A stretch of DNA of 64,000 nucleotides from NCBI RefSeq assembly GCF_040436345.1, contig NC_133223.1, forward strand, positions 18,515,113 to 18,579,112. The letters run 5' to 3'. Both the position numbers and the translations under genes were made by a program. The notes below the pieces were generated by a model, which was given only the letters and a program-made list of their open reading frames with translations, had not been told where the DNA came from and made no database searches. The first letter of the stretch is position 1, and every line of letters begins with the position of its first letter. Shown here piece by piece: positions 62,493 to 64,000 of this stretch. Origin of the DNA: Pagrus major (Eukaryota > Chordata > Actinopteri > Spariformes > Sparidae).

Positions 62493-63785
62493 GTGAGTTT
62501 CCAGATGATTGATGTTGATCACACCCTCCCGGGCTGGTCCTGGCTGACAATGTGCAGCCGTAAACAGCTTGCTGATGACAGGCTCAGTGAGGGATGTGAG
62601 AGCTGGAGTTTATTAGGGAGGCAGCAAACAGCCCAAATAGCTTCAGCGTTAAAAGAATGTTGTGTCGGTGGAGGAGATATAACTACATTCTCGCCCTCTG
62701 TTGGTACGTTGTTATAAAAAAAAAAGGTATGTTGACGGAATGAAAAAAGCGCAACACAGTCCAGCACCTGCTGCGCTGTCTTGTAATTCATCTTCAAAAG
62801 ATTGGATAAGACCGTTTCTGTGGTACTAACATTGCAGCTGAGAGACTGCTACCTAGTTGTTTCCTTCACGAGTTGCAGGTAAACAGCAACAAGTAGGCAA
62901 GACAAGTTTATTTATAGCATCATTCAGACACAAGGCAATTCAAAGTGCTTTGCAGAGGCAAAAATTTTTATTAAAATAAGACTTTAAAGGTGAATTATTT
63001 AGTTTTTGGGAAGAAATTTTAATCAGAAGAGAAAGATCTTCAGTGACTGATTTTTTTGTGCCTAAACAAACATATTCACCTCTCTCTATTTAATCATTCA
63101 AGGAAGGGATTTGAATCAAAAATTGGAAAATCTGACCCCATCACTACTGTAGAGAGTTGATTTGACAAAAAAATACGATAAGATGAAACGCTAAAATGTT
63201 TAATTCCTTTAAGGTTATGACCTAGTACTGTACAGCAACAGTCTTGACTCAAGGTCCAGTCAGTCTTTTGACAGTATAATCATTAGCAGTTTGCTTAATT
63301 GTCATTGAACTGTAGATATTGAAACTTTTAATTATTCTGAGCACTTTTTAGAAGAATTTAAAGAATAAAATAAAAACATTTTCATTAACACATTTTCTTT
63401 TCTATACCTACATGTACATGTTACTCTGTGTAGTTAGGATATCTAGTAATATAATATTTTGCCAAAATAAAATAAGATACACACTAAACTGTGTTTGAAG
63501 TTAACATTGCATGTTTAAATACAAATATACTGTTTATATAGAGTTTGTGTGTAGGTGGACATTTGGATGTGTGTCCAGTCATAAACCAGCTTCTATTTCC
63601 TGGCAAGAGCTTTAACAGATAGACAAAAAGGCTGCGATGGCATTTCTGCCTCAGGGATTTTAAAGAGTTTTTTTTTTTTTAATATTGAGTATCTTCTAAT
63701 ACTGAGCTCCATCCAGTATCTATTTTTGTCATGTTTTTTTTGTCTTGTGTAACTCAGCTGCAACATACATGTAACCATCAGGAAG

Positions 63786-63856
<71 letters not shown>

Positions 63857-64000
63857 TTAATCCGCGGTGCATCTTGTTATGTCGTAATTGAAATGCTGGC
63901 TGCTGTTTCGTTATCTGTTTGCTCCACAGTTCACCTGTGGGTCACTGATTTTGAGTACAGTAATGTGTATAAGAGGTCTGCGTGTGAGCTGCAGCAGAGG
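62493..64000 (+). other. STK39 intron 17 (to window edge)
   Basis: The donor CTG|GTGAGT at 62493 opens an intron that does not close before the window ends; no acceptor followed by the family's last residues is visible. It contains a reverse LINE tail (about 62898-62965, gacaagtttatttatagcat ... gcaattcaaagtgctttgca), a truncated family A end (62983-63075, aaggtgaattatttagtttt) and a TTTC tract. Confidence 0.6.
63787..63858. repeat. (TTTC)n microsatellite
   Basis: About 18 uninterrupted TTTC units in STK39 intron 17. Its length may be imprecise in assembly. Confidence 0.95.

Noticed and set aside
63787..63858. Regularly spaced repeat that could suggest an array
   Set aside because: A plain TTTC microsatellite without spacers; not CRISPR-like.

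Overview
This is vertebrate nuclear DNA, almost certainly from a ray-finned fish. Four multi-exon protein-coding genes can be read through by splicing. About 64 kb of AT-rich, intron-heavy sequence is filled with repeat types that I associate with percomorph teleosts: short inverted-terminal-repeat elements, a decayed Tc1 transposase, LINE 3' tails and microsatellites. I see no bacterial, viral or CRISPR features.

Layout, left to right. SPC25 (kinetochore NDC80-complex subunit) is on the + strand at 1270-3744. It converges tail-to-tail with NOSTRIN (F-BAR/SH3 endocytic adaptor for endothelial NO synthase) on the - strand at 10248-4750. CERS6 (ceramide synthase 6) is on the - strand at 34472-12854 and follows NOSTRIN in the same direction. 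STK39 (SPAK kinase, WNK pathway) is on the + strand from 38046. It diverges from CERS6 across a 3.6 kb interval and loses only its last coding exon past the right edge. Read on the reverse strand, the order and orientation (STK39-, CERS6+, NOSTRIN+, SPC25-) match human 2q24.3 as I know it, which supports the orthology calls.

I derived exon boundaries by hand from reading frame, splice consensus and known family sequence. All four models stay open and in phase: SPC25 has 6 coding exons and 237 aa (230 with an alternative donor), NOSTRIN 16 exons and 550 aa, CERS6 10 exons and 386 aa, and STK39 17 exons and 479 aa so far. The four genes do not form a pathway; they are neighbours by conserved synteny.

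The most notable points are two introns that appear to need GC-AG splicing, both with the donor GCGAGT (NOSTRIN intron 11, STK39 intron 2); a possible third weak GC donor in SPC25; an STK39 start codon fused to an ATC microsatellite with a short N-terminus; a cluster of one roughly 330-bp inverted-repeat element family in and around the CERS6/STK39 divergent promoter interval; several fold-back elements; and a Tc1 relic whose third catalytic acid is replaced. I found no convincing new biological system.
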